The notes: generated by a model from the sequence alone, not told the origin. DNA of 64,000 nt from Phytohabitans rumicis (GCF_011764445.1 NZ_BLPG01000001.1:9539316-9603315), one strand, 5' to 3'. Counted from the stretch's first letter, positions 35,439 through 45,063 are shown. A program made the numbers and translations.

Positions 35439-37856
35439 ATGACCGAGACGCCTGAGGGGACCGGCGAGCCCGTGCCGCCGTCTCCGTCCACCGTGTCCGG
35501 CAGCGGCCTCGTGGCTGGCGGCGACGTGCGGCTGGTCGGCACGTACGTGGCCGGCCGGGACCTGATCATCCACCAGCACCCGCAGCAGCCGGTCGCCGCG
35601 CCGAGCGGCATCCACATGCTGCCCGCCCACGTGATCGACTTCGCCGGTCGCGACGACGACATCCGGCAGGCACTGTCCTGGTTCGAGGCCGGCAGCGGCA
35701 GCCGGCAGGCGGTCCCGGTGCTCGCTATCGCCGGCAAGGCTGGTGTCGGCAAGACCACGCTCGCCGTCCACCTTGGACATGAGCTGGCCGACCGCTACCC
35801 GGATGGCCAGCTCTACGTCAACCTGCGCGGGGTGGAGGCCGAGCGGCTTGACCCGGCCGAAGTGCTCAGCGGGTTCCTGCGCGCCTTCGGCGTCGCGGGC
35901 GCGGCGATCCCGCAAGAGCTGGAAGAGCGGGCCAGCCTGTACCGGCAGTTCCTGTACGACCGGCGGATGCTGGTCCTGCTCGACAACGCCGCCAGCGAGG
36001 CCCAGGTGCGGCCGCTGCTGCCGGGCAGCCCCGGCTGCGCGGTGATCGTGACCAGTCGGCCATTGCTGACCGCATTGCCCGGCGCCCGCCTGCTCACCCT
36101 CGATGTGATGCCGCCGGCGCAGTCGATCGACCTGCTCGCGAAGATCCTGGGAGAGTCCCGGGTGGCCGGCGGCGAGTCCGCCGCGGCTGAGATCGCCGAG
36201 CTCTGTGGCCACCTGCCACTGGCGCTGCGGATCGCCGCCGCGCGGTTGGCCGCCCGTCCCCGCTGGCCCTTGACCCATCTGGCCACACGGCTACGCGACG
36301 AGGGCACGCGGATCGCCGAGTTGAGAGCAGGTGATCTTGAAGTGCGTGCCGCCTTCGCGCTCAGCTATGAGGGCCTCGCCGAAGCCGACCGCCAGGCGTT
36401 TCGCCGGCTCGGCCTGATCCGCGCCTCCGACTTCGCCGCCTGGGTGGCCGCCGCGGTCCTCGACACCGACGTCCCAACCGCGGAGGAGGCGCTGGAACGA
36501 CTGGTCGATGCCCAACTGCTCGAATCGGACGGCTTCGACGCCACCGGCCAGCCCCGATACCGGTTCCACGACCTGCTGCGCTCGTTCGCCCGGGAGCGGA
36601 TGCGCGCCGAGGAGGAGCCGGCCGAGCTGGGTGCGGCGAGCGGCCGGTTTCTCGGCGCGTACCTCGCGTTGTCCAAGCGCGGCCTGTACCTGCTGGCCCC
36701 CAACAGCAAGCGCGATCCGCTCGCCAGCCGGGCGACCCAATGGCCGCCACCCGGGCTCGACATCGACGAGCTGATGCGCCCCACCCCGTTCAGCTGGTTC
36801 CTGGTAGAAACGCAGGGGATCGTGGCGGCGGTGACCCAGGCGTACGAGGCCGGCCTGTGGGACATGACCTGGGAACTGGCCGATCCGCTGCATTTCCACT
36901 GCCGCGTGTTCGCCCTGTGGAAGCCTTGGACGACGACTCACGAACTCGCCGTCGAGGCCGCCCGGCGGGCCGACAACCCCCGCGGCGAGGCGTTCATCCT
37001 GCGCAACCTCGGCAACGCCTACCGCGATGCGGGCCTGCCGGCGAAGGCGGTCGCCTGCTACGAGGCCAGCCTCGACCTCGGGCGCCGGCTCGACAGCCGG
37101 CTGATCCAGGCGGCGGCGCTCAACGGAGCCGGCGAGGTCACCCTCGACCGAGGCCGGTTGGTGACCGCCCGCTCATACCTCGAGCAGGCGCAGGCCGCCT
37201 GGACCGATGCCGAGGACTGGACCGGCGTGGCCTACGGGCACACCCACCTCGCCGTCGTCTACGCCGACCAGCGACTCCTCGACCAGGCCGAAGAGCACGC
37301 CGCCGAGTCGCTGCGGATGCAGACACAGTTCCGCGACCGCAGCGGCGAAGCGTACGCGCGGATGACCCTCGGCCGGATCGCCCGGCTGCGCGATCGGCCC
37401 GCGGACGCCGTCGCGGCGTACGAGCGGTGCCTGGAGATCTACGCCGAGATCGGCGAGCGGCTCGGCGCGGCCGACGCGCGGGTCAGCATGGCGCAGGCAC
37501 ATCGCGACCAAGGCCGCCACGAGGAGGCCGCGCGGCGGCTGGACGAGGCGATTACCACCTACCTCGACTTCGGCGGCGGCAGGCGCCGGGCCATCGCGTT
37601 CACGGTCCTGGCCGCCCTCGACCGTGACGAGGGGCGACTGCAGGCGGCGGCGGAACGGCTCGCGGAGGCGATCGCGGTACTCCGCGGCGCCGACGACATC
37701 CTCAACGAGGCACGCGCCCAACTGGAGTTGGCCCGGGTGCGGCACGCCGCAGGCGACGCCGGAGCGCAGGAGGCAGTCGCGGCGGCCATCAGCGGGTTCG
37801 AGCAGGCCGGCTCGCCCGAGGTGGACGAGGCCCGAGCCCTGGCCGAGCGGGTTTGA
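35439..37856 (+). CDS. NB-ARC STAND ATPase with TPR sensor domain
   Basis: An 805-residue signal-transduction ATPase. Residues 1-50 carry the VAGGDVRLVGTYVAGRDL strand motif. NB-ARC follows with Walker A GKAGVGKTTLAVHLGHEL, Walker B MLVLLDNAASE, the sensor VIVTSRP, GxP motif GHLPLAL and a winged helix with HDLLRSFARERM. Residues 500-800 are TPR repeats (RNLGNAYRDAGLPAKAVACYEASLDL). STAND proteins oligomerise on ligand sensing. It is convergent (17 bases) with the Trypco2-protease-NTPase operon and shares its motif with the protein at 32741. Likely part of the same conflict module (inference). Confidence 0.85.
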   Translation: MTETPEGTGEPVPPSPSTVSGSGLVAGGDVRLVGTYVAGRDLIIHQHPQQPVAAPSGIHMLPAHVIDFAGRDDDIRQALSWFEAGSGSRQAVPVLAIAGKAGVGKTTLAVHLGHELADRYPDGQLYVNLRGVEAERLDPAEVLSGFLRAFGVAGAAIPQELEERASLYRQFLYDRRMLVLLDNAASEAQVRPLLPGSPGCAVIVTSRPLLTALPGARLLTLDVMPPAQSIDLLAKILGESRVAGGESAAAEIAELCGHLPLALRIAAARLAARPRWPLTHLATRLRDEGTRIAELRAGDLEVRAAFALSYEGLAEADRQAFRRLGLIRASDFAAWVAAAVLDTDVPTAEEALERLVDAQLLESDGFDATGQPRYRFHDLLRSFARERMRAEEEPAELGAASGRFLGAYLALSKRGLYLLAPNSKRDPLASRATQWPPPGLDIDELMRPTPFSWFLVETQGIVAAVTQAYEAGLWDMTWELADPLHFHCRVFALWKPWTTTHELAVEAARRADNPRGEAFILRNLGNAYRDAGLPAKAVACYEASLDLGRRLDSRLIQAAALNGAGEVTLDRGRLVTARSYLEQAQAAWTDAEDWTGVAYGHTHLAVVYADQRLLDQAEEHAAESLRMQTQFRDRSGEAYARMTLGRIARLRDRPADAVAAYERCLEIYAEIGERLGAADARVSMAQAHRDQGRHEEAARRLDEAITTYLDFGGGRRRAIAFTVLAALDRDEGRLQAAAERLAEAIAVLRGADDILNEARAQLELARVRHAAGDAGAQEAVAAAISGFEQAGSPEVDEARALAERV

Positions 37857-37873
37857 CAGCGTCCTTCCAGGGT

Positions 37874-40800
37874 TTAGCTGAGGTGGAGTACCTCGTCGGC
37901 CACGGCGACGAGCACGGCGGGAGCGACCGCGGCCAGGGCATGCATCGGTGTCGCGTCGTAGAACAGCATGCTCCGCGTCGGGTAGTCGTGGAACAGCGCG
38001 GTGGCCAGCAGGCGGTGCGCGTTCTCGGGTCCGGCGGCTATGGCCAGATCGAGCAGTGCGCGCAGCCGGAGGTCCGGCTCGCCGACGAGTTGGACCTGCG
38101 CCTCGGCCAGCCCGAAGAGGCTGCGGGCCCGGCCGGAGTCGCCGGCGGCGGCCGTGATCTTGAAGATCTTGACCAGCAACCGGAGACGGTCCAGGGGGTC
38201 GGCGGACGAGACGGCGAGTGCCACGGCGCGGTCGGTGTCGCGCGTCGCGGTGACCGCCGCGAACGCCTGGCGGATCACAAACTGCCGTTCCCTCGGGTCC
38301 GCCGTGGTGTCGATCAGGGCCACGACCTTGGTCGCGAGGGCCTTCGCGGCGTCGCCATGGGCCAGGCGTACCAGTTCGACAAGCGTGGTGGCACGCCAGT
38401 ACGGGTTGTCGATCAGGTCGGCGGCCGCCTCCGCGCCGTCGGCGAGGGTTCTCGCCCGGTCGGCGTCTCCCGCGGCGGCCGCCGACTCGGCCAGCGTGGC
38501 AAGCGTCCGGGCCCGCTGGCGGGGGTCGGAGATGGTGGCGGCGAGTGCCTGCGCCTGGTCGACGTCGGGAGCTGCCTCGGCGATCCGGGTCAGCGCGCGG
38601 TCGCGCGCGTCGGGGTCGCGGATGGTCCGGACCAACGCCTCCGCCCGTGGCACGTGGTCGAGGTCGGCGAAGGTCTCCGCGACAGCGGTCAGCGCGCTCG
38701 CCCAGTGGTTTCCGAGCGAGCGGGTCAGGGCCTCCGCGCGGTCGAGGTCGCCCGCCTCGGCGACGGCGATGGCGACTCTCGCAATCGCCCCCGCACGGGT
38801 TTCGCTGCCGGACAAAGTACCGGCCAGCTCCTCGGCCCGGTCGAGGTCGCCGGCCCGGATCGCGGCGTCCACCAAGCTTGCGTGATCGCTCTGGGACGCC
38901 TTGCCGCTCGGGTTGGTCGACCGGGACGCGGCCTGGGCTCGGGCCAAGGCTTCGGCGACGTCGGCGACCGCCTTGGCCCGCGTCTCCGGGTCGCGGATAA
39001 CGGCGGCCAGTGCCGACGCCCGGTCGAACTCGCCCAGCCCCGCCAGCGGTCGGATCAGGTCGACGACGACCTGTGGGGCGGAAGTGGCGTCGGATCGAGC
39101 GACTCGCTCCGAGTCCGCTGCCAGCGCGGCAGCGCGCGGTTGACCGGCCTTGGCCGCGTACTCGGCGATTTCTGCCAGGGCTTGTGACCGGCGGCGCGGG
39201 TCGCTGGCCGCACGCGCCACCTCCTCGGCCCGGTCGATGTCGCCGATCCTGGCCGTGGTCGCCGCGAGCCTGGCTAGCGCGTTCGACGCGGTGTCCACGC
39301 TCCACCGCGAGGACTCGACGGAGCGCGCGGCCCGGTACGCCCGCTCGGTCAGCCGTGCCACCCGTTCGGTGTCACCCGCCGCGGCCGCCGGCGGGATCAG
39401 GTCGGTCAGGGTCCAGGCCCGTCCGTACGGCACAGGGATCGAGTTGGCGACGCGCTCGGCGGCATCGAGATCACCGAGGTCGACAAGGACCGTGACCAGC
39501 TCGTTCAGCACCCGCGACCCGGGTATCTCGCCGGTCTTCGGATCCCACAGCATCCGGCGCAGGCCGGCCGCCCGTCCGATTTGGCCCGCGCGGGCGTACA
39601 CCCGGACCAGGTCGTAGAGGACGGCCTCCTGAAGCTTGGGATGGATGGACTGCTCGGCTCCGGCCGCGGCCGCGTCGGCCAGCGTGACCGCCCGCTCGGT
39701 CTCGCCAAGTGCCGCGAGCGCCAGGGCGAGGCCCGCCTGGGCCACCGCCCGCCAGTCCCGGTCGGTGATCCCGCCGGCTATCGCCTCGGCGCGTTCGACG
39801 TCGCCGAGGCCGGCGATGGTCCGGGCCAGCGTGGCGTACACGCCTTCGCGGTCGTCCTGGTTTTCGATGGTCGCGGCCACCGCCTCGATACGCGCCACCA
39901 GCGCGGCCACCTCGTCGGCGTCGCCGGCACCCGCGGCCCGCTTCACCAGGTCGATCAGGGCGTCGACGCGTTCGCCGGCGTCGCTGATCGAGGACGCGGC
40001 GGACTCGGCGAGACGGGCGAGCCGCGTGGCGTGTCCGGCGTCGCCGGTCGCCGCCCGCATCCTGGTGAGGGTTGCGAACCGCACCGCCCGGCTGCCTTCG
40101 TCCGAGATCGAGACGGTGAGCCGCACGGCCTGATCGAGGTCGCCGCGCCGGGCCCAGGCGCCGGCAAGGTACGCGAGCGCGGCGTCGCGGTCGGAATCCG
40201 TGATCGACACGGCGGCCGCCTCGGCCAGGTCGGCCAGGGACGCCGCCCTGGCCTGGTCGCCGGCGCGTGCCGCAAGCGTCATGAGGTCGGCCAGGGCCCG
40301 TGACCGCCGGCCCGGTTCGGTGATCGACCGGGCGAGCGCCTCGGCCCGGTTGGGTTGCCCGAGCCTGGCCCACACACTTGCGAGCGCCTCCGGGATGCCG
40401 GTGTTGCGGCCGGCGAGGTGGTCGCGGTGGACCATCAGCCTGGCCATCGCCAGTAGATCGCTGCCACCGCCGGCGAGTACGGCCTCCTGGGCGCTGGTGA
40501 CTTCGGCGAACGCCGCGCTGTCGCCGCCGGTCAGGTCCAGCATCCGGTCGTGCCGGTCGGCGTCGGTGCCGCAGCTGACCATCCGCGGCAGATCTGCGGT
40601 GGACCGCAGCAAGGAGTGGTAGCCGCCCAGCAGGTACTCCGGTGTCGTGGCCGGCCAGCCGGCGTCGCGGTACCGGTCGGCCCAGGCGTGGATGGTCTGC
40701 CGGTGCGCGGCGAGCTCGGCCTCGCCGAGCCGCCGCACCGCCGTCTGCTGGAGCTCCTCATGACCGAACAGGTAGACCTCCGGCGCCGTACCGGCCTGCC

Positions 40801-41668
40801 ATAGGCTCAGCCGCCGGGTGAAGACGCGTCCGGCCCGTCCTTGCAGGTACGACTCCACGTCACGCCTCCGCCGGCCGGTCAGGTCGGCCAGGTCGGCGCA
40901 GCTGAGACCGCCCCCGGCGGCGGTGATCAGGCCGAGCAGCTCGGACCCGACCCGGTCGCCGTGCAAGACCTCGTCGAGCTCCCGCTCCGCCCCGGCGCGG
41001 ATGTCGACCACCGCGGGGGACTGGTCGAGGCTCCGTACGACGGCGGATGCTCGGAGGGCGGCCTCGACGGAAGGATTCGGGCGGCTGCCGACGACGACGC
41101 GCATCCCGGCCGGCACCCGGTCGGGCAGCAGGTTGGCGATGCTGTGCGCGGTGCCGACGCCGGCGTCTTCGTCCAACCCGTCCACGACGAGGACGAGCCG
41201 CTTCCCGAGGCGCCGGCACGCCTCGGCCGCGTCGGTGAGCATGCCGAGCAGGTGGGCGTCCTTTGTGGACTGCGTGAGGAACACCGGCATCGGCTGTCCG
41301 AGCAGCTCGGCCAGCTGCTCGAGGACGACGTCAACGAAGGCGTCGCGGTCGTCCTGATGCGCGAGCCGGCCGGTGACGAAGAACGCCACTACCCGCACGT
41401 GCGCCGGCGGGTGCAGCACGAACCAGGACAGCAGGGCCGACTTGCCGGTCCACGCCGGAGCCCGCCACCACAGGTACGGATCGCCGTCCGACCCGATGCA
41501 GAACCGGGACAGCTCGGCGAGCTCCGCCTCCCGATCGACGAGGGTCTCCGGCGCTATCCGCCGCACCTGGTGGACGTACGCCGACCGGACCACCGGACCG
41601 GGCGAGAGGCTGATATCGGGAAGCGTGCGCTCGTGGCGGGGGACCACCACGGCCGGCGCGCCGGTCAC
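37874..41668 (-). CDS. Large STAND-type NTPase with long alpha-solenoid
   Basis: A 1264-residue protein from GTG 41668, overlapping the protease stop (GTGA). After a REAELAELSRF leader the NTPase has Walker A APAWTGKSALLSWFV (first G replaced by A), Walker B RLVLVVDGLDED, the sensor RVVVGSRPN and a winged-helix region to about residue 350. Residues 500-1230 are roughly twenty helical-pair repeats of 33-36 residues with consensus AGDLDRAEALARSI-DP-RARALA-LAE. This is the NTPase core typical of actinobacterial trypsin-associated conflict systems. Confidence 0.85.
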   Translation of the reverse strand: MTGAPAVVVPRHERTLPDISLSPGPVVRSAYVHQVRRIAPETLVDREAELAELSRFCIGSDGDPYLWWRAPAWTGKSALLSWFVLHPPAHVRVVAFFVTGRLAHQDDRDAFVDVVLEQLAELLGQPMPVFLTQSTKDAHLLGMLTDAAEACRRLGKRLVLVVDGLDEDAGVGTAHSIANLLPDRVPAGMRVVVGSRPNPSVEAALRASAVVRSLDQSPAVVDIRAGAERELDEVLHGDRVGSELLGLITAAGGGLSCADLADLTGRRRRDVESYLQGRAGRVFTRRLSLWQAGTAPEVYLFGHEELQQTAVRRLGEAELAAHRQTIHAWADRYRDAGWPATTPEYLLGGYHSLLRSTADLPRMVSCGTDADRHDRMLDLTGGDSAAFAEVTSAQEAVLAGGGSDLLAMARLMVHRDHLAGRNTGIPEALASVWARLGQPNRAEALARSITEPGRRSRALADLMTLAARAGDQARAASLADLAEAAAVSITDSDRDAALAYLAGAWARRGDLDQAVRLTVSISDEGSRAVRFATLTRMRAATGDAGHATRLARLAESAASSISDAGERVDALIDLVKRAAGAGDADEVAALVARIEAVAATIENQDDREGVYATLARTIAGLGDVERAEAIAGGITDRDWRAVAQAGLALALAALGETERAVTLADAAAAGAEQSIHPKLQEAVLYDLVRVYARAGQIGRAAGLRRMLWDPKTGEIPGSRVLNELVTVLVDLGDLDAAERVANSIPVPYGRAWTLTDLIPPAAAAGDTERVARLTERAYRAARSVESSRWSVDTASNALARLAATTARIGDIDRAEEVARAASDPRRRSQALAEIAEYAAKAGQPRAAALAADSERVARSDATSAPQVVVDLIRPLAGLGEFDRASALAAVIRDPETRAKAVADVAEALARAQAASRSTNPSGKASQSDHASLVDAAIRAGDLDRAEELAGTLSGSETRAGAIARVAIAVAEAGDLDRAEALTRSLGNHWASALTAVAETFADLDHVPRAEALVRTIRDPDARDRALTRIAEAAPDVDQAQALAATISDPRQRARTLATLAESAAAAGDADRARTLADGAEAAADLIDNPYWRATTLVELVRLAHGDAAKALATKVVALIDTTADPRERQFVIRQAFAAVTATRDTDRAVALAVSSADPLDRLRLLVKIFKITAAAGDSGRARSLFGLAEAQVQLVGEPDLRLRALLDLAIAAGPENAHRLLATALFHDYPTRSMLFYDATPMHALAAVAPAVLVAVADEVLHLS

Positions 41669-42364
41669 CGCCGCCCACCCCGGGAGATAGCGGTGGACGC
41701 GGCGAGCGCGGCTTCGAGCGGTACCACCATGAGGCGGCGTTGCTGGCGGTCGGCGTCGGCGCCGACCACCACGCCGACCAGCTGCCCCTCCGGCAGCAGC
41801 ACCCCGGCGCCGGACATCCCGCCCCAGCCGCTCCGCGCCACCGGTGTGGCGGTCGAGACGTCCAACGGCATCCACTGCCGGGGCAAGGGATGTCCCTGAG
41901 CTGCCGGTGGCTTGGCCTGCCCCATGGGCAGCAGCGTCCCCCAGACCTGCTCGGACTGCCGGACCGTCGCATGTGGGCCGGGCCGCCGGACTGGCGGGCC
42001 TCGTCCGGGAAGCCGACCGTCTCGCAGCCGTGCTCTACCGTGCTTCCCACGGCCACCACCCGGGCTCGGCCGAGGGCGGCGCCGCCCAGCCGGGCGCGTC
42101 GTCCGCGTCCGGCTCGACTTCAAGAATGGCCAGGTCCCAGGCGGAATCGGCGGCCAAGACCCGGGCGTTCACCCATCGGGGCGCCGGTTCACCGCGCCGG
42201 ATCAAGCGAACCAGGACGCCCCCGGGACGCGGCTCCCGCGACGCTTGGGCCACCACGTGGTGCGCGGTCAGGACCCCGCGCGCGCCGATCGCCACGCCGG
42301 AGCCTGCCCGGCCGGGCCAGGCCCAGACCTCCGCGAGCCGGCTGTCCCACAAGCGCTGAGCCAC
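41665..42364 (-). CDS. Trypsin-like serine protease, two single-base frameshifts
   Basis: The first frame has GSGVAIGARGVLTAHHVV with the catalytic histidine and AWDLAILEV with the aspartate. After a missing C near 42059-42061 the second frame reads VVAVGSTVEHGCETVGFPDE. After another near 41968-41970 the third frame gives SEQVWGTLLPMGQ and WGGMSGAGVLLPEGQLVGVVV with the catalytic serine, ending at 41665. Correcting both yields 233 residues and the GTGA overlap with the NTPase gene. Cytosolic, no signal peptide. It is probably the effector switched by the NTPase. Confidence 0.82.
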
Positions 42365-42385
42365 GGCCGGCTACCCGTCAGCCGG

Positions 42386-42703
42386 CTACCGGCCCGGTGC
42401 GGGCTGGTCGCCTGAGATGTCCAAGGGACCCGGCGAACCGTCGTCGCCGTCGTGCAGCTGCGGCGTCATCGTCAAGACCAGGGTCTGTGTCCGCTCGTTG
42501 CCGGAACGCACGCCAGCGCCGGCCTCGACCACGTACCAACGGACCTTGCCGGAGCCGTCCCTGTCCAGCCTGGCCACGGTCTCCACGGTCAGCGTCACCT
42601 CGCTGGCGCGGAACCGCACGCTGCGCCCCTCACCCGATCGCCACGCGGACTCCAACTCGTCGCGCAAGGCTTCCAACGCCGCCGCGAGCCCTAGTTCCTC
42701 CAC
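42386..42703 (-). CDS. Trypsin-co-occurring domain 2 (Trypco2)-like protein
   Basis: A 105-residue protein starting GLAAALEALRDELESAWRSG, then VRFRASEVTLTVETV, then VRWYVVEAG and TQTLVLTMTP. These blocks match the Trypco2 family, named for its association with trypsin-like proteases and NTPases in bacterial conflict operons (established from comparative genomics). It ends 21 bases before the protease start. It may act as adaptor between sensor and protease. The family call is from memory of the pattern. Confidence 0.78.
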   Translation of the reverse strand: MEELGLAAALEALRDELESAWRSGEGRSVRFRASEVTLTVETVARLDRDGSGKVRWYVVEAGAGVRSGNERTQTLVLTMTPQLHDGDDGSPGPLDISGDQPAPGR

Positions 42704-42980
42704 AGGAGGAGTCTACTGTGGAGGACCGCTCGGCAAGACCCGTCGCGAGGTCGTGAAGCCGACACTCAGGCGCTATCGTGAGCTGCGGCAGGCACGTCCC
42801 CACGTAATGGCGACAAGAGGCGCCGCTGGGCAGCCGCACCCCGACGGAAGGGAATGGCGGCGTGGCAGTGCGGTTGCTGGACCGCCTGCTACAGCGTCGC
42901 GTGCAGGTACTTCGCGACGGACTCCGGGCCGACCGAGGCGCAGCGGCACCAGTCGACCAGTGTCAGGTCGTAGGCCCGCA

Positions 42981-44456
42981 TCAGGCCGGCGAGACCGGCC
43001 GCCGCGTTGCCGACGGCGCCCGACTCGCTGGCGTAGCGGCAACAATGTCGTGGCTGCACGGGTTGGCAAGTGTCCGGTGTGGGCTGTCGTCGGTGGTGCC
43101 GTCGGCCGCCGTGCCCCGCACCCACCAGACGATCCGTACGTGGCGCAGGCCGGTGCGGCTGCCGCTGGCGGTGCTGCGCGTGGTCGCGGTCATGGCGGCG
43201 CTCTGGGGGGCGGACTCGGTGGCGGGCCGCCAGTAGAGACGACTCGAGGTCATGGTGCGGTTGGCGGTGGCGTCGGCGAAGAGCGTGTACGTCGCCCCGT
43301 CCGAGCCGCACCGTACGTCCCCGCTCGCCGTGACGGCGAACGCGGGCCGGCGTTCGCTTGTGGATGGTGTCGGGCTGTCGGGCTCTGGTGTGGACAGTGG
43401 ACCGGTCGGGTCCGGTATGGATGATGGGCCGGATGACGAGGCGGCCGGTGAGGGCGGTGCGGCCGAGGGCGCGGTCGACGGCGGGGGCGCCACGGGTGCG
43501 ACCGGTAGTGTCGGTGGACCCGCGGACGCCGATGTGGACGGTGCCGGCGGCGCGGATCCGCTCGCCAGGTCGGGCGGTGGCGTGGTCTTCCCGGGCCGGG
43601 TCAGCACGATCACGACCAGCATCGCCATGGCCGCCGCGGCTCCGGCCGCCGCCAGCGTGCTTCGCCGCCGCCGCGCCGCAAACCCGTCGCGGTCGAGCCG
43701 GACATCCGGCGGCCCGGCCGGGCGCCACGAGGCGGCGGGCAGCACCGCGAACGGCGCCGCTACGTACCCGGTCAGCAGCGCCGCCGGGCTGAGCAGCGCG
43801 GCACGGCTCGCCACGCAGCGGGCGCATCCATCGACGTGGCGGCCGAGCCGCTTGCGCAGCCGCGGGGTGAGCCGGCCGTCCCACCCGGGGACCAGCTCCC
43901 GCAGCCCCGGGCAGGCCGCCGCCCGCGCGACGAGCAGCACGCCGAGCGCGCGCTCCAGCTGGGAACGGGCCCGGGACAGGCGGGCGTGCGCGTGGTTGGC
44001 GGAGACGCCGAGCACCGCGCCGATGTCCGCCGCTGACAGTCCATGCCGAAGCGCCAGCTCGATCACCTCGCGGTCGCCGTCGCCGAGCCCGGCCGCCGCT
44101 GCGTGCACGAGCTCGCGCACCTCCGCCGCCCGCACACCCGCGCCGAGATCGGCGGTGTCCGCGGTGGTGTCGTCGAGCTCGGCGGGCGACTCGCGCCGCC
44201 GGTCGCGGATCTGGCGCAGGCACTCGCGCCGGGCGATCGCGTACAGCCACGGCAGGAGCCGCTCCGGCTCGCGCAGCTGCCCGGCCCGCCGGCCCGCGAT
44301 GACGAACGTGTCCTGCACCGCGTCGGCGGCCGCGTCCGCGTCGCGCAGGGTCGCCCGGCAGTACGCGTACAGCCGGGGCGCATAGCGGCGGTAGGCGCCG
44401 TCGAGACCCCGCGGGTCGCCGGCGACCATCGCCGCCACAAGCCCACGGTCGTCCAT
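42981..44456 (-). CDS. ECF sigma factor with fused zinc-finger, TM and extracytoplasmic tail
   Basis: A 491-residue protein. Residues 1-165 are sigma2 (YRRYAPRLYAYCRATLRDADAAADAVQDTFV) and sigma4 (LRHGLSAADIGAVLGVSANHAHARLSRAR). A zf-HC2-like HVDGCARC follows near 215, then a TM helix (LAAAGAAAAMAMLVVIVL), a P/S/T-rich linker and a C-terminal domain with two cysteines. Such membrane-tethered ECFs carry their own anti-sigma module. Near the 3' end another frame (AYDLTLVDWCRCASVGPES, to 42889) also looks coding, so the true C-terminus may be shifted by an indel. Confidence 0.82.
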   Translation of the reverse strand: MDDRGLVAAMVAGDPRGLDGAYRRYAPRLYAYCRATLRDADAAADAVQDTFVIAGRRAGQLREPERLLPWLYAIARRECLRQIRDRRRESPAELDDTTADTADLGAGVRAAEVRELVHAAAAGLGDGDREVIELALRHGLSAADIGAVLGVSANHAHARLSRARSQLERALGVLLVARAAACPGLRELVPGWDGRLTPRLRKRLGRHVDGCARCVASRAALLSPAALLTGYVAAPFAVLPAASWRPAGPPDVRLDRDGFAARRRRSTLAAAGAAAAMAMLVVIVLTRPGKTTPPPDLASGSAPPAPSTSASAGPPTLPVAPVAPPPSTAPSAAPPSPAASSSGPSSIPDPTGPLSTPEPDSPTPSTSERRPAFAVTASGDVRCGSDGATYTLFADATANRTMTSSRLYWRPATESAPQSAAMTATTRSTASGSRTGLRHVRIVWWVRGTAADGTTDDSPHRTLANPCSHDIVAATPASRAPSATRRPVSPA

Positions 44457-44655
44457 CTCCGGCACGGTAGCTCCCCTCGCACCCGAGCCGTGGCCCCGAA
44501 GATCACGCCCCGGGGCCACCCTGCCTATGGAATGCCAGAGGGTACAGAAGCGGCTGTCGCGATCCCGACAGGTGGAAGTTGTTGGTGGTAGCGGCCGGCA
44601 TATCTCTCACCGGTGTCCGGCACCACACCCGGGCACCGACAGATCGGAGAAAGTC

Positions 44656-45063
44656 ATGCCTGTCATCCACGCTCCTTGGGCCCTGCGCGGGGCGGCCCGA
44701 GCCGCGGCAGCCGCCGCGTTCGCGATAGCCCTGCTCGCTGGCATCCCGCCTACGGCGACGGCTGCACGCCCGACGGCGGCGGCCAGCACGACGGCGACCG
44801 CGGCCAGCCCAACCGAAGTCCAGGCGACCAAGGCGAGACTGCTGGCCGCCATCGAGCCGTGCGCGACCCGAGTGCCACGCAACGACGTCGTCGCGTTGGG
44901 CCAGTGCACGCGGGACCTCGCCGTACCCAACGCCGAACCCAGCCAGGGCATCATCGACTTGATCTACACCTTCCTGTACTGCCTGTGGTTGCAGTGGGAC
45001 GACGGCACCTGGGACGGCCCGTACCCGACCGTCGGAGCCTGTATGGAGGTGCACGGGTACTAG
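44656..45063 (+). CDS. Small secreted protein
   Basis: A 135-residue protein with a signal peptide (ALRGAARAAAAAAFAIALLAGIPPTATA). The mature part has four cysteines (EPCATRV, GQCTRDL, LYCLWLQWDDG, GACMEVHGY) that could form two disulfides. GGAGAAAG precedes ATG 44656. It is divergent from the sigma factor gene and could be a target of it. No family recognised. Confidence 0.65.
   Translation: MPVIHAPWALRGAARAAAAAAFAIALLAGIPPTATAARPTAAASTTATAASPTEVQATKARLLAAIEPCATRVPRNDVVALGQCTRDLAVPNAEPSQGIIDLIYTFLYCLWLQWDDGTWDGPYPTVGACMEVHGY

Noticed and set aside
37874-41875. N-terminal extension of the solenoid NTPase to 41875
   Set aside because: The first 69 residues are Arg/Gly-rich shadow of the protease gene. 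GTG 41668 overlaps the protease stop and starts the coding-like sequence.
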